Source: Hyposmocoma kahamanoa
Taxonomy: Eukaryota > Arthropoda > Insecta > Lepidoptera > Cosmopterigidae
DNA: 64,000 nucleotides
Assembly: GCF_003589595.1 (NCBI RefSeq)
Contig: NW_020654748.1
Location: 2,339,642 to 2,403,641 of the forward strand
Reading direction: 5' to 3'
Shown here piece by piece: positions 1 to 11,566 of the stretch (the stretch's first letter is position 1; every line of letters starts with the position of its first letter). The notes beneath the pieces are model-generated. The model had not been told where the DNA came from. It did no database searches and worked only from the letters and a program-made list of their open reading frames with translations. A program made the position numbers and the translations under genes.

Positions 1-12
1 CACAGCAGGCTT

Positions 13-115
13 TTAATAATTGTTAATACAAAGATCGAACTTAGAAAAAGATTCTTCAATCCGGCCGGATTCGAACCCTCGTCTTCTAGCAAACCGTGCC
101 GACGAATTTAATACA
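13..115 (-). repeat. tRNA-derived SINE, family C, 3' part
   Basis: Minus-strand copy of a SINE seen again at 5367, 22081, 41058, 49838 and 60958. The promoter B-box-like GGTTCGAATCC is visible as ggattcgaacc, and the shared tail 'cgatctttgtattaa' reads in reverse at the left end. The tRNA-like head is cut after the B box by unrelated sequence. Confidence 0.7.
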
Positions 116-227
116 AATTTAATCAGGTTTTTAATTTAAACTATTCGACACCAATGGGTTTTTGGTCAATTTCAAAATTAATAATATACAATAATTTATT
201 AAGTTTCTATAGATATTTCTATTTACA

Positions 228-548
228 ATAATAATAATTTATTTCGGAACTGGTCCATAAATTGTTAGTAAATTACAAAATGCTGGGTTAATTAATTGTA
301 CAATACATAAGGACAGCGACACAAAAACAAGACAACATTTATTTTCTATACGACCGCATGTAGTCGCATCCAATGCGCGAGCATCGGCGAGTCCCAGCGT
401 GCGGACAACGCGGTCAGGATGCGGTTGGGGCTGTTGCGCAGGCGGTGCAGCATCGAGGCGCACCTCTTGCGTATGATGGCTGCAAACCCGTCCGTGTGCG
501 CCTCCGCGAACATACCCGGAAATACAGTAATACCCGGAATTTAACTTT
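228..548 (-). mobile_element. LINE 3' end with last 55 codons of reverse-transcriptase ORF
   Basis: On the minus strand an open frame runs from an ATG at 513 to a TAG at 346-348 and encodes 55 residues. They include the stretches RKRCASMLHRLRNSPNRIL and RWDSPMLAHWMRLHAVV, which I recognise as the extreme C-terminal tail of lepidopteran non-LTR retrotransposon polyproteins. A 3' UTR follows, with AATAAA-type signals and a (TTA)n tail at about 228-245, as expected for a 5'-truncated LINE insertion. A TAA lies just upstream of the frame, so the element was truncated near 540. GC content here is far above the surroundings. Clade assignment is not possible from this tail alone. Confidence 0.7.
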
Positions 549-634
549 GATAAGGTAATCAAATATTTAAAAAAATACTTTGATCCCTGGACACTTTGAT
601 GTGTGTATAATTTTCAAATCCTACGTCTCGCTGT

Positions 635-872
635 TTGTCTGTTGGGTTGGGCTATTCAAAAAGGGTTTCTTTCAGCAGATTTCTTGTAAATTTTCGAGTT
701 TGCGTTTTTTCTATCGTGAACGTTTTTAGGAATCGTGTTCTCACACCGTATAGTAATTGTATATACAGTGTATATTCTCAATTTTGCTATACATTTTCTC
801 CAAAGTGGTTAATTCAACAATTTCACTGTTATACGAAATCAACCAAAGCCATTCAGGTAGCATAGACTCTCA
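635..872 (+). repeat. Dispersed repeat family E, copy 1
   Basis: Shares 'cacaccgtatagtaat' and a trailing 'atcaaccaaagcc...gtagcatagactct' with copies at 28078-28342 and 48790-49048. All three are on the same strand, and no coding potential is conserved between them. Class is unknown; it could be part of a LINE UTR. Confidence 0.6.
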
Positions 873-911
873 ATATTTAACTTCACGATCTTTTTCAACT
901 TTATTTGATTT

Positions 912-1078
912 GACGACCGCAACCCAACGGTTTGCACTGTGGGCCCTGGGTGAGGCGGTCCCAGGTTCGATTCTTAGTAGGACCAATTTAGGAAATAAAC
1001 TTTTCTAAATTAGTTCTGGTCTGGGTATTCTGGATAGTGCCCCAGAGTGAATTCCGTTGCTCTGATATTCATAGTACA
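912..1078 (+). repeat. tRNA-derived SINE, family D
   Basis: A tRNA-like head with B box GGTTCGATTC at about 963-972 is followed by a non-tRNA body ending near 'ccccagagtgaattccg'. It does not fold as a complete tRNA because the acceptor arms do not pair. A single copy is visible in this window. Confidence 0.55.
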
Positions 1079-1139
1079 GGGTAATTCAGCTTAACTCGCT
1101 TATTATAAATACGTCAAATTTGATGTGTTTTTATTGTGA

Positions 1140-1217
1140 TGCCGCCACAGGGATTCGAAGTACAGACCTCCTAATTGGGAAGCAACCTTTCTCCCACTCG
1201 GTCACCACCGCTCGTAA
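1140..1217 (-). repeat. tRNA-like SINE head
   Basis: Read on the minus strand, there is an A-box-like GTGACCGAGTGGG followed about 35 nt later by a B-box-like CTTCGAATCC. The spacing matches tRNA promoters. The ends do not form an acceptor stem, so I call it a SINE head and not a tRNA gene. Confidence 0.5.
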
Positions 1218-2044
1218 CCAGGATTATTCGTAAAGTCCTAACAACCACCCAGGAATATACTACTAATGATTATGATGATAAACAACAACTTTTGCTCCAT
1301 AACTTTTAATAATATATCAGATTTTACTGTCGTACAAAAAGAACAATATTTAATTCTATATGCATAACGCAGGGGGTGGGGGTCGTCAGGGGAGGATGTT
1401 TGAACGTTTAAACTGACTGATCTTAATACACAACAAGTGTCAGATAGCACAACAAAAACTTAAAATGTTGATTTGGTCAAATTAAGTTTCGTAAAAATCA
1501 TGGAACAAAAATTTTTATTTATGATGTCAGTGAAATATTCCTGACAGATTATTAGTATTTTATAAATAACCCCGTATATAAAAAAAATTAAAAAAATTAC
1601 ATAACAATGTTTTTGAGCTCGGCCACAGTTAGGTTACAAGTAACAGCTCCTTTCTATGAGCTTCCATAAACCGCCGCAGTTTAGAAATAAACAATCATGA
1701 TAATAAACCGTCTAAAGTTAGACAATTAAAATGGAAGTTAGATTATAAATAAGCTTAGGAATACACAAGTTGCTTTTGTCCTTCGCATCCTTTGTAGACA
1801 CAATTACATTAAATTTTAACTTTTCCAGCGCACAAACTAAGAAAGTTCGCGTTTTAGAAAGAAGGAGAAAATTAAAAAGTTTCTTAGTATTTGAATGTTC
1901 CCCGCTGCTAAGGGGCACGCTTTCCGTTTAGTTGTGCTCTTCTGCAAATTTTGTCGCAATTTGATATTGGTCCATTTTATAATGCTCAGGTTTATTATCC
2001 ACCGGGACTTTAGCATCCAAATCGAAATAAATTTCACTCGTAAA
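1218..2044. other. Unassigned AT-rich stretch
   Basis: No supported gene or repeat boundary. Short open frames on both strands have no recognisable content. Confidence 0.5.
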
Positions 2045-2415
2045 ATAATGTTACGAATTTGCACCAAAATGTTCCTACAAATAATAGGAATTTGCATCGT
2101 AATGTTCCTCCATATACAAGGAAATTGCATGGTAAATATTAAAAAAACAACATTCTAAAAAAACTACGTAGTTGGGATATTGCAAATTCACCAAAATTGG
2201 TTCCTTATGACAGAAAATTGCATCGAAAATATAAAATCTTTCCACAAACTACCGAATTGCACCTAAATCAAAAACAGAAATGACATTATTCTAAGAAAAT
2301 TAAAAAATTACATCAATATGTTCCTTCAATATTAGACATTGCACCGAAATGTTCCTAAATACTCCTATGTTCGGAAATTCTACCAGAAAGTTCCTACGTA
2401 TATTGGAAAAGGTAT
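2045..2415 (-). repeat. Diverged 33-bp minisatellite, array 1
   Basis: Recurring unit of about 33 bp containing 'aaatgttcctac' and 'aggaatttgcatcg', with irregular and decayed copies to 2410. It is the reverse complement of the better-preserved array at 5703-6003. Because the unit is a multiple of three, it leaves artefactual open frames on both strands. Confidence 0.65.
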
Positions 2416-4179
2416 TGTGATGTGATGTCTCTAATTTTTCAGCATTTCATACATTAATTGAAATGTGTGTGGCCATAAAATTCCCCTCCTCTTCGTCTAG
2501 ACGAAGTAATAACACTCTTGTAGGGTAAGCGAGACAGTTGATGGACACAGGGTAATTATTAATTTGAGTTTTTGAGTAATACGACTTCATTAATAGCTAA
2601 AGTACATCAAGCATAACGAGAACGACCGAGAATAATTTTACTGTGACCAAATCGATATAAAAGTGGAGACAGAATCGTATAAGGAGGTCAAAGAAAAACC
2701 TTTGCAATGACAACAAAATGACGTTCACTACACGGATAAGAGCTTGACTCTTGAATCTTATTTATTTTAGGCGAACTGGAGAAGGATAGTGTAGTAAGAA
2801 GATGTGTATTTATTGAAAAGCTATTGCCTTAATTGATTTACTCAGTTTAGATATAACTTGTGTACTTGTGTACTTGTGTGTAACACCTTCTTAATACCAA
2901 GCAACTTAATTAAGTGTAATCTCTCTTAAAATTTACTCTTATAGTCCTTATTTTAAGTTCATCTGTGGAACAACTGATTATTTTTAGTAAAATTGTTCTA
3001 TACAAATCCAGTAAAGTCTATTAATACTCTAAAAACTAGTATTCTTAAGTTTATTCTAGATATATTTAATTTATAGACATTCTGTAGTGTTTGTACTTAT
3101 AAACAAACACGTTATAGCGCGTCTTCAGTAGATTTTATTTAAAAAAATACTACAATTAGGGTTTTTACTCTATTGGACGTTGTAAGAGTTCATGCAAAAT
3201 GGATAAAGTAAAGAATATTAAAAGATCTAGTGGAGGTGGTGAACCTTGGATATTAAGTCATTACATCACATCATATTCGATACAATTGCAACTATACTAT
3301 TAAATTAAAAGGTTTAATTGTATAGCTTTTAATTATAATTAATTTTATCGCAGCTTCCTTTACTTGTATTTTTATGTGTTTCATTTGTAATTGATTGTGT
3401 AAGTGATTGTGCAAAAGACTGGACACTACCGCCAATCAACAACAAAATGTAACTTAAATTTAAAACATAAAAATTAAGATTATACTTGTATGGATGTATG
3501 TACCATGTGGTGGCCATAATAAAAAGTTATTTTGGATAAGTATGGATAGGTATACAAAACGAGGCAAATAGGCGTCTACTAAAAAAGGAACATTGTACTA
3601 ATGGTATTATTTGCCCTCATACCATAGGGCTGAGTATACTAAAAAGAGGACAAAATAAGGGTTCTGATGGCCTCGTCGACAGACAATAAAAGTGTCTAGT
3701 GGGTGTCCCGCCCTTTGGGTCAGTGATAGCGCCATAAATATGCGGGACAACGCAGGAACGAACGCGTTGTGAGAGGGAAATTGATGGATTAAAAAGAGAA
3801 AGTGAATGGGAGTTGGTATTAGGTTATTATGTGTGAATCGGATAATTTTGTAATAGTTTTATTTTATGTTAGAGAAATTGGCAAATATTAGAACAGTTAC
3901 TTGTAACCAGACATGGGCAAAGGCAGGCAGTTTTTAACCTATTCATGCCCAAAATCGTGGGCTTAAACGGCAAATATGGAATTTGATATAATTCCATACT
4001 TATTAGAAATTTCAATATAAAAAATCTTTTATAGACGGAAGAGAGGCTACTCTACACACTACCCACCTTGTAACCCTGTTGACTCTCACTTACTACTAGA
4101 GACGCACCTTACGATGCAATTTTTATTAAATTACAAAGAACACATACGCAATTATTTAAGCAGTTTATTTTAGTTTATT
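2416..4179. other. Unassigned AT-rich stretch
   Basis: Nothing coding is supported. A GC-richer patch at about 3680-3790 (around gtcccgccctttggg) has no open frame and is not repeated in this window. Confidence 0.5.
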
Positions 4180-4535
4180 TTATTTTGCGACACACACGTC
4201 CGTCACTCATCTCAGCTCAGGGCTCATTGAAAACCAGCGCCACAGTCAATTGCGGCTGTGGCATAAGCTGAATGAAGTCCTTTTGCGTACGCCACAACCG
4301 CACACATGACAGTACAACATTTGTTATATTCAGTATTTTTCTGTTTTGCTCTTTGTTTGTTATTGTCTTATTTAATTTTATTTTAATTTTGTTAATTACG
4401 TCTTTTTGTTTTGTTTTGCTTGTCTAAGTAGTATCAATATTATTATTTTTTGTATCTATGTGTTGTGGCGTTGCAATAAATGTCTAATCTATTCTATTCT
4501 ATTCTATTCTATTCTATTCTATTCTATTCTATTCT
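4180..4535 (+). mobile_element. LINE-like 3' end with (ATTCT)n tail
   Basis: Pyrimidine- and AT-rich 3' sequence ends in 'gcaataaatgtctaatct' followed by nine ATTCT units (4491-4535). An AATAAA signal followed by a simple-repeat tail is typical of some insect non-LTR elements. A short perfect hairpin (gccacag at 4239-4245, ctgtggc at 4256-4262) lies upstream. No ORF remains. Confidence 0.5.
4491..4535. repeat. (ATTCT)9 microsatellite
   Basis: Nine perfect tandem copies of ATTCT, probably the tail of the LINE-like fragment just upstream. Confidence 0.95.
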
Positions 4536-4836
4536 AAATCGATTACAGTGTACTTGCATGACATTTTAGTGCGACTTTCAAGCGAATCGATTCAACTTCA
4601 AAAGAGAATAGAAAGGCAAAATATGTAAGCACGCAATAAACACTTTAGTAATAATATTATGTTTGAACAAAACTCCATTTACAAATAGTTAGTTGTAAAT
4701 AGATTTTGCCCTCGATTTCGGAATTGATGGGTTTAATCCGATTAAAACTCGGCGTTAACAAAGCGCCGGGTTAAAATCCGGGCGCTTGCTTAATTCTGTT
4801 TAAATGAACAAAAAAAAACCGTGTGAAATAAAAACC

Positions 4837-4968
4837 AACCGTGACCATGGGACCTGTAAAGGGCCTGAAACGTCGGTTTGTTTGAAAAAACAAATATACG
4901 CGATTTAAATCCGGAAAAATAGTTTCATTTCCTATGTGTTACAATCGCGAAAACCTAAGAACTCGAAG
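4837..4968 (+). repeat. Dispersed repeat family F (LINE 3'-end-like), copy 1
   Basis: Begins 'gtgaccatgggacctgtaaa' and ends 'atgtgttacaatcgcgaaaa'. The same order of motifs recurs at 20460-21150, 32896-33080 (both orientations), 34166-34300, 39218-39300 (minus) and about 49290-49345 (minus). No ORF. I infer a LINE 3' region. Confidence 0.6.
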
Positions 4969-5366
4969 ATTAAAATTTTTAACGTTTATAAGCCTGGCGA
5001 ATTTTTGAAATATTATCTTTCAAAAAAATTCGAAATCATTTGAAGAGTGCATCTTAATCAGAATGCGTTCGGGATTGAAAACGGTGCCATATTGAAACCA
5101 CCGAATATAGTGGAAAGCAAAACAGCACTTTTTTAGAAATTAAAAACGTTCTTTGCGAAAAGGGTGAATACTGAACAGTAAAGTGTGAATGCTTAAAAGC
5201 ACTACAAAAGATATGAATAAACAGGAGAGCGCCGTGCATAAAGTCTGGTTTTGGCATCGTGCTTTTAGTATTTTTTAATATATGAATTATTTCGAGCATT
5301 TGAATCCAAAGTATTAGAAACAATGAAATAGAATCCTTTGTTAAGAAAAGATTAACCTAACATCAA

Positions 5367-5485
5367 GTAAGTTGGCATAGCGTCTGGCACGATTTGCTGT
5401 GAGACGTCCGTTCGAATCCGGCCGGATCAAAAGAATTTTTTCTAAGTGTTCGAGAAATCGATCTTTGTATTAATAATTATTACGT
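5367..5485 (+). repeat. tRNA-derived SINE, family C
   Basis: Contains A-box-like 'agttggcatagcgtctgg', B-box GTTCGAATCC and the family tail 'cgatctttgtattaataatt'. The 5' part is missing. Confidence 0.75.
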
Positions 5486-5702
5486 CAAGTATTTAGTTTA
5501 TTTACTTGATTTGAAAATATATAAAGTTCACTAACTGCGAAGCATTAAAAAACAAAAACAAGGCGAACTTTAAGTTTTACTGTACCCACATCAGACGAAG
5601 TAAATTTGTATTTTTGTATGTATATGGAATTTTGTAGTCACATATACATATTTCAAATATTGTGTTCTGTACTCAAAAATTAGAGCCATCGCGATATCTG
5701 CT

Positions 5703-6003
5703 TCAATATACGTAGGAACATTTCATTGCAATTTCATTATTTATGTAGGAATATATCGTCGCAATTTATTATTATTTATAGGAACATTTCGGTACAATTT
5801 CCTAATGTACTCGTATGTAGGAATATTTCGTAGCAAATTCCTATTACTTATAGGAATATACGATTTCCTAAAATATGTAGGAATATTTCGTTGCAAATTT
5901 CTATTATTTATAAGAATATGCAATTTCCTAATATACGTAGGAATGTTTCGTTTTTCAAGTTCCTATTATATATAGGAACATTTCGGCACAATTTCCTAAT
6001 GCG
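5703..6003 (+). repeat. 33-bp minisatellite, array 2
   Basis: About nine units built on 'gtaggaatatttcgttgc' + 'aaattcctattattta'. Full units are about 33 bp and two are shortened to about 26 bp. Each unit contains internal inverted symmetry (aggaa...ttcct). Same family as 2045-2415, in the opposite orientation. Confidence 0.85.
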
Positions 6004-7779
6004 ACAAACTATTAAACAGTTTTTTTTTAATAAAAAAAAGATGACTATTCCAACTACGACTTGTGCGAAGTAATGGAAAATGCATTACACTTATTATTGG
6101 AAGGTCTTCCTTCGGTAGACCTGTAAATTAAACGAAGCACCGCAAATGTTATAAATTTTAAACTGGGCAACCACCATAAGAGCCTACAAAAATACTGTTT
6201 CAATTTGTTAGTTATAGTTTAGGATACGACGGAACTGTCAAATACAGTAAAAGTTCATACACAAAAAATCACACAAAATATTCGCCACTATTCGCGTGAT
6301 TTCCTTGCCACGAATGAATAGACGCGGGGACCGCGGGGTGGAAACCAGGGTGACAACAATTTGTGCGTTCACCCTATCTATTATGTAGGTGTGTGGCTTG
6401 AGTTCTGCTTTTTATAGTTGCGGCGATATGAGTTTTCTCGGTGCTTGAATTGTAGGGGATTGTATAATTGTCGGTGTCATAAAGATGTTGTGAAAAAGAT
6501 AGGGACGAATCCTGCGGATGTAACAGTTTTGTTTTATAACATAATAGGATTGTGATATTATTGATATATGTGAGGTTACTACAGATGGGTATGGTAGATT
6601 CTGTTTCACACATGTACGTCTAAGTAGTAATTAAAAGAAATAGAATCACATAAGTTCTCAATGATGTGGTTTTTGGACTATATCTACACTACAGTATGTA
6701 TCATACGATATAGTATGATATCCAAAATGTAAACAAGGGGGATAACCGAAACAAAAACATTTTAAATGGCAGTTTCCTATTTTTGACGATAATAAACGAT
6801 TGAAACTATTTTCGAGCTGTAATCTAATAAAACTTAAAACAATTCACATTTTACAGTATATATTTTTACTTAATTTCTTTTTATACAATAATTACAATAA
6901 AAGACTACGATTTACGTTTGTAAATAATTTTACGATACTGGCAGCGCAATTGGGATCAAAAACGTATTTGTGCCGCCATTTTGTCGTGTCATAGAATTAT
7001 TCGTGCTTCGTTTATGGTACTCGAATGTTTTCTTGCCTCCATAGTGCGTTTGATAAATTATTGCGTGTTATTCTAAAGACTTTACTTATTGTTAACATTT
7101 TGTAAAAAATAATTAAAATTGTAGAAAATGGGAACCTCCTTCTTTTCCAATTCCCTTAAAAATACAAGGTTTAGCACACCTGCATTCACACTTTGACAAT
7201 GACATTTCTTTCTATACATTTTGGACACCTAATTATGATTCATACTTTATTATACAATTTCATCAATGAATAACTAATAAAACCTAGATGTCGCACTGTT
7301 AATACAATAGTGTATTAACTCAAAAAGTATATTTTTTCAGAATCGATGAAAAACGAAATATTATTAAAATTTATGTATAGGTTAAAGTGCATTTATTACA
7401 GACATCTAAACAACTCCCTACTTGCCAAATAAAAGGAAAAAATAACTTAATATTTTTAGAAAGTTATTTAGTGAGACTGTTTTATCCAGAACTATGTAGT
7501 TTGCAAAAAGTTTGTCTCACTTTGAGTTAAGTAGATGTATTTTAATTGTTTCTTACAATATTTTAGCGACGGTTTTATTGACGTGAAGAGAATAAAATTT
7601 TACGTTCAGCAATAGCATAATCTTTAATTTCACATATTTTGAGTTACAACACTATTGTAATAGCAGTGCGATATGTCTCTATTTCATAGGTAAACAAATC
7701 ACACTTGAAATCATTACATTGATTATAATCTACTACTCATACATAAAGAACCTTTCCCTGTAAAGAAATGGGAAGAAAC
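6004..7779. other. Unassigned, low complexity and AT-rich
   Basis: No gene seen. There is a GC-rich patch at 6285-6360 and a Pho/YY1-like gccgccattttg at about 6971. Open frames of up to 79 codons on the minus strand (6374-6613) show no recognisable domain. Confidence 0.5.
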
Positions 7780-7960
7780 TCCACGGGTTACGCTGTGTAA
7801 ATAAACATTTGTACATATTTATCATTCACAATATTTATTTCAAATATCATTCTTCGAAACAACCTGCAAGAGGTAAACCAGACTACCAAAGATATCATGT
7901 CATTCAGTGCTTTTAGTAAAAATTTTTGCTTCACTTTAGTTTTGATATGCAACGAAGTAA
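7780..7960 (-). mobile_element. LINE 3' fragment
   Basis: Contains 'aacctgcaagaggtaaa' and the '...gtaaataaacatttg' 3' UTR element shared with the better-preserved minus-strand LINE copy at 9185-9650. The reading frame is destroyed. Confidence 0.5.
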
Positions 7961-8984
7961 GAAAAGCTTGGAAAAAGGTTGACCTCGGCGTACATATATC
8001 AACAAGAGAACGAGGATGTCCTTAAAAAAAGGTCAGGTCAAAAGTTAGAAAAATAAACGGTTGTCAATGAAAAGACTTATACTAGTTGAAGAAGGGAATA
8101 TATGTCAGGAGGATATCGAAAGTCCCATAGTCCCTGCCTTCCCCGGTGGCAATGTTATAAAGAGCCAAAAACCCAATGACAGTTAACATGTGTATAGTAA
8201 GTGTTCTATATCGTGAATAAGTATCCTCTTAATTATGTAATATTTAATCGAAAACATACCCGTCTCCACATGCTATGGCATTTCCGGCAAAAAGTAACAA
8301 ATTGCTAAGGTTTTACACCTTTTCTTTGATACAGTTTAGAGCAATTATTTTATTTTTAATTGTGTATGTTTTTATTGAAGAATAAAGTTATTTTAGTTTT
8401 AATACACAAAAGTTTTTACAATGCCCTTTATTCACTTTAAAGTCGTTTTCAAAGTTTAAAGATACTTTGAAATTCGCCTTAAAGATCTTAAGTAGTAGTG
8501 TAGGATTCCGGGGCCCGGGATTAGATGGGGTAGTCCCGGCGTTACGGGTATAATCCCGCAGACGGCGCCCAGACGGCTTCTTTACGGCCGGACTGACCAA
8601 GTAACTACTAGTTGCTTTCTAGCATTCAAAATAAACATATGACTTTACTTTTTCGTAACATGATCATATTTTAATTTGTTTATATAGTGAGACTGCTATC
8701 AACAAAATCGTAAAGGTCTTAAGTCTGATTTTTAAGTAAAAGTCAGACTTACCTCCTAAAGACACGCTACTAAAGCTAAAAGTAAGTAAATTTTCTGTTT
8801 GCTTGTGCATTCGTGCACACTAATCTCTATAACGGCTGAACCAATTTGGATGTGGTTTTCAGTGATGTATTAAAATAAACTTGGGTTAGCATTTAATGTT
8901 TGTTTCGTTGCTCTGATTCAAAAATGAAACCGAAAATAACGACGGTACCACAAACGCCCTGACTCGAGACAATATCGAAAAGTT
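7961..8984. other. Mostly unassigned; GC-rich patch at 8490-8590
   Basis: The patch at 8490-8590 is open on the minus strand (including RNAGTTPSNPGPRNPT). It looks like a fragment of a repeated element, but I cannot name it. The rest is AT-rich without features. Confidence 0.4.
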
Positions 8985-9085
8985 ACTTTTCCTACATTGA
9001 CCGGGCCTGGAATCGAATCCGGGGCTTCAGAGATGGCTAAATACCATGGAAACAGATGAGCAAGTCGACCACGGAGGTCATTAAA
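8985..9085 (-). repeat. tRNA-like SINE head joined to LINE 3' end
   Basis: Minus strand: B box GGATTCGATTCC and A-box-like 'ccgtggtcgacttgctc'. It lies directly beyond a same-strand LINE 3' UTR, so it may be an independent SINE insertion or part of the same unit. Confidence 0.5.
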
Positions 9086-9184
9086 AACAAAAAGATATCT
9101 CAATTTTAATGTGAGTCTCGCGCGCCTTCTATGTGACGATTGAACAAATTGGAATGGAACTCTACTGCTCATTCGTAAGGCAGA

Positions 9185-9650
9185 TTTATCTGAGAAAAAT
9201 GACCAAGAAACTCGAGGAGTTGCTCTTTGTAAATATACATTTGAATACATTTATCATTAATAAAACAAATATATATATTATATGTATATTTTTGATTTAA
9301 ACATCTTAGATCGAGACTACCTGCAAGAGGTAAATGGGTCACTTCTGCGATTTTTTGTCAACCATGGACTCAGAAGCTATATAATAACCTATGGTATAAA
9401 GTTTTTCTTTCACTATAGTTTTGGTCCTCGTAAATGACAAATTTTGAATATCACCCGGAATCTTATTATAGAAGCGTATGCATTGCCCCTTAACTGAATT
9501 TGAGACTTTATGAAGACGACTGCCAAGAACAGCTAGGTTATTTTTATTCCTCGTATTAATGTTACGCCTGTCACTATTTTTCATAAATAAAAAGAATTGT
9601 AATTTTCTTGACATAAATAACATTTTCATAAATGTACTGTGACGTTAGTG
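9185..9650 (-). mobile_element. LINE reverse-transcriptase C-terminal remnant plus 3' UTR
   Basis: A minus-strand frame at 9339-9629 encodes an open stretch including GSRLHKVSNSVKGQCIRFYNK and IPGDIQNLSFTRTK. This matches the conserved C-terminal region downstream of the reverse transcriptase in jockey/CR1-like non-LTR elements (HKVSNSFKGQCIRFYNRLP-type). The 5' part of the ORF is absent, as in most truncated LINE insertions. The 3' UTR (9185-9335) recurs at 7780 and, on the plus strand, at 30590-30780. Confidence 0.8.
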
Positions 9651-9765
9651 TAACAATGTTAAGAGAATGTCAGCGACATTCCGGTTCTCATGATAAAAAT
9701 AAATTGAAAATTATACGTTATTATATCTAATAAGTGTACCTAATTATTAGGTGTAATAATAAACT

Positions 9766-9895
9766 GCCACCGTGGCCGAAGGTTTACTATTTATTTCTAT
9801 CGAGAGTCAAGGTGTAATTAGTGTTGTCTATGTGTGTGTCCATGGTACCCGCGAAACATGGTTTACGTAGTGCGGGTATTGACCCTCACTTATTG
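9766..9895 (+). repeat. tRNA-derived SINE, family B, internally deleted
   Basis: Starts 'gccaccgtggccgaaggttta', has lost the B-box region, and continues with the family body 'ctatgtgtgtgtccatgg...tagtgcggg'. Full copy at 27131-27350. Confidence 0.75.
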
Positions 9896-10327
9896 AAGTA
9901 AGTGCGTCATAAAAATAATAATTGAAAATTATAACCAATCAATTGTTTTCCTTTTATACCTCTTTAATAATAGACTAAGTAAATTATGCATGTTGATATC
10001 GCAGGCACAGCTAGCGTATACCGATACCTCTCATGTAAATTGTTATAAGTCAAAAATGCCATTTTTTGCTTTTCAGCGTAAATATATCCCTTTTTATGAA
10101 TGCTACAGGTTCAATGTTTGAAAGAAACATAACAAACACTAAGTGGTTACTGTGCTTTTAAATGTGGAACCAATAATATGTACAAAAAGTATATAATTGA
10201 GTCCAAAAATAAAAAATTGGTATTTTGACTTACAACATAGTCTAAGCGTCGGAGGTATCGATACTCGAAAAGCTTCTATTCCGTAACGCGTCTAAAGAAA
10301 TATGTTTTGACGAAAACAAAGAATACG

Positions 10328-10700
10328 CATCATCATCAACCCTTTTTACACGTCCCACTGCTGGGCACGGGTCTCCTTTCAGACGAGGGATTACGCCATA
10401 GTTTCTCAAAGTGGTCCCTAGCGCCCCCCTAGTGGGCGCCGAGGAGTCCTAGAGCCTCGGAAGCAATTGGGAACGTTAATGCTGTTCAGAGGCTGCTACC
10501 TACCGCATTTGCAGAAAATATCAGAATTATCTATTTACACTACACTACATACATATATATTTTTTTTCCTAGTGATTTTTTATATGAAGTTAATTTAAAA
10601 AATATGTTTTGTATTAATTTAGGCTAGGTGGGCGGTGAGCTTAAAAGTTTGGGACCCTATGGTTTAGGCCATAGTCCGCCACGCTGGCCCAATGCGGGTT
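10328..10700 (+). repeat. Interrupted dispersed repeat ('cccactgctgggc' type)
   Basis: The left part (catcatcatcaacccttttt through cagacgagggattacgc) and right part (aggccatagtccgccacgct) form one known insect-type repeat split by the MITE at 10397-10661. Similar text occurs at the 3' end of LINE remnants. Confidence 0.6.
10397..10661. mobile_element. hAT-like MITE (265 bp) with imperfect 8-bp TSD
   Basis: Starts CATAGTTTCTCAAAGTGGTC and ends ...GGGACCCTATG. The ends are short inverted repeats (CATAG/CTATG), and the 'tctcaaagtggtccc' text is typical of hAT termini. The flanks gattacgc (10389-10396) and gtttaggc (10662-10669) match at 6 of 8 positions, consistent with a decayed 8-bp target duplication inside the host repeat. 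No transposase. Confidence 0.65.
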
Positions 10701-10862
10701 AATAATAATAATAATAACTTTATTCACTCACACAAAGGCAATGGTAAATAATGCATTATTAGAAAAAAAAACATTTAGGAACCTTTACCAGAGTCTGGAG
10801 TTCGTCCTAGGATTCCCTGTATGACGAATTGCCAGGGCCGCTTCCACAGCAGGACTTAATTA
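10697..10862 (-). mobile_element. LINE 3' end with (TTA)n tail
   Basis: Minus strand ends 'gtgtgagtgaataaagttattattatta': polyadenylation-type signal plus trinucleotide tail. No ORF kept. Confidence 0.6.
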
Positions 10863-11104
10863 TAATAATAATAAAAAGATGAACACTGTGAGTTAAATAT
10901 AGTAAATTAAAAGCAATACAAAATGGAGCGTGTGTGTGTTTTTATTCTATTGGAGCGGAGTAAGTAAAAACTCGGTAGAATCGTATTCCAAGTTGATCAA
11001 CCAATTATATAGCAGTTTTCCGAGGATTGGATTTTCTTCTACGTGTAAGTTTCATCACTATGTTTTCCTTAATTTTAAATTTCGAATAAAATTTCGCACA
11101 TAAA

Positions 11105-11222
11105 TTCCGAGAAATAATAATAATAATAATAATATCGTTTATTGCAAAACGTGTCGTTGCAATTAGGTTTTATAGTAGTTGGTAAAGTATCAAACATGTA
11201 CCCTGTAAGGGCGCAGTAATGT
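11105..11222 (-). mobile_element. LINE 3' end with (ATT)n tail
   Basis: Minus strand reads '...cgttttgcaataaacgat' followed by (ATT)n at 11109-11134. A second, unrelated 3' UTR lies 0.3 kb from the previous one. Confidence 0.55.
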
Positions 11223-11497
11223 CAATTTTTAACATACATTATTAATCATAATACTATTAAAATGAAAATAAATAAATCTAAGCAAATATATTCAGAAACT
11301 CAAATGATTTAATTTTAAAATGATTGTTAAATTTACATTTAAAGTATTTTAAAAATAAATCAATTTATTTATTAATAATTAATCAATTAAAAATTAATTA
11401 CTTATTATTTAATCGTCAAATTATCTTAGTATTGTGTAATAATAATAATAATCATATGTTATGACAAATTAAATCTTCGTAACTCAGATGTGCGAGA

Positions 11498-11566
11498 CCG
11501 GATTCAAACCCACGATCCTCTGCTTGGGAGGTAGTAGGTCACACCATTAGGCTACCACGACTATGT
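11498..11566 (-). repeat. tRNA-like SINE head
   Basis: Minus strand: A-box-like 'cgtggtagcctaatgg' and B-box-like GGGTTTGAATCC at tRNA spacing, with no acceptor stem pairing. Confidence 0.55.

Noticed and set aside
5703..6003. CRISPR-like array
   Set aside because: Units are contiguous with no unique spacers, and the context is eukaryotic. It is a minisatellite.
5741..6073. Repeat-encoded peptides on both strands in the minisatellite
   Set aside because: The frame stays open only because the 33-bp period is divisible by three; both strands and both arrays show it.
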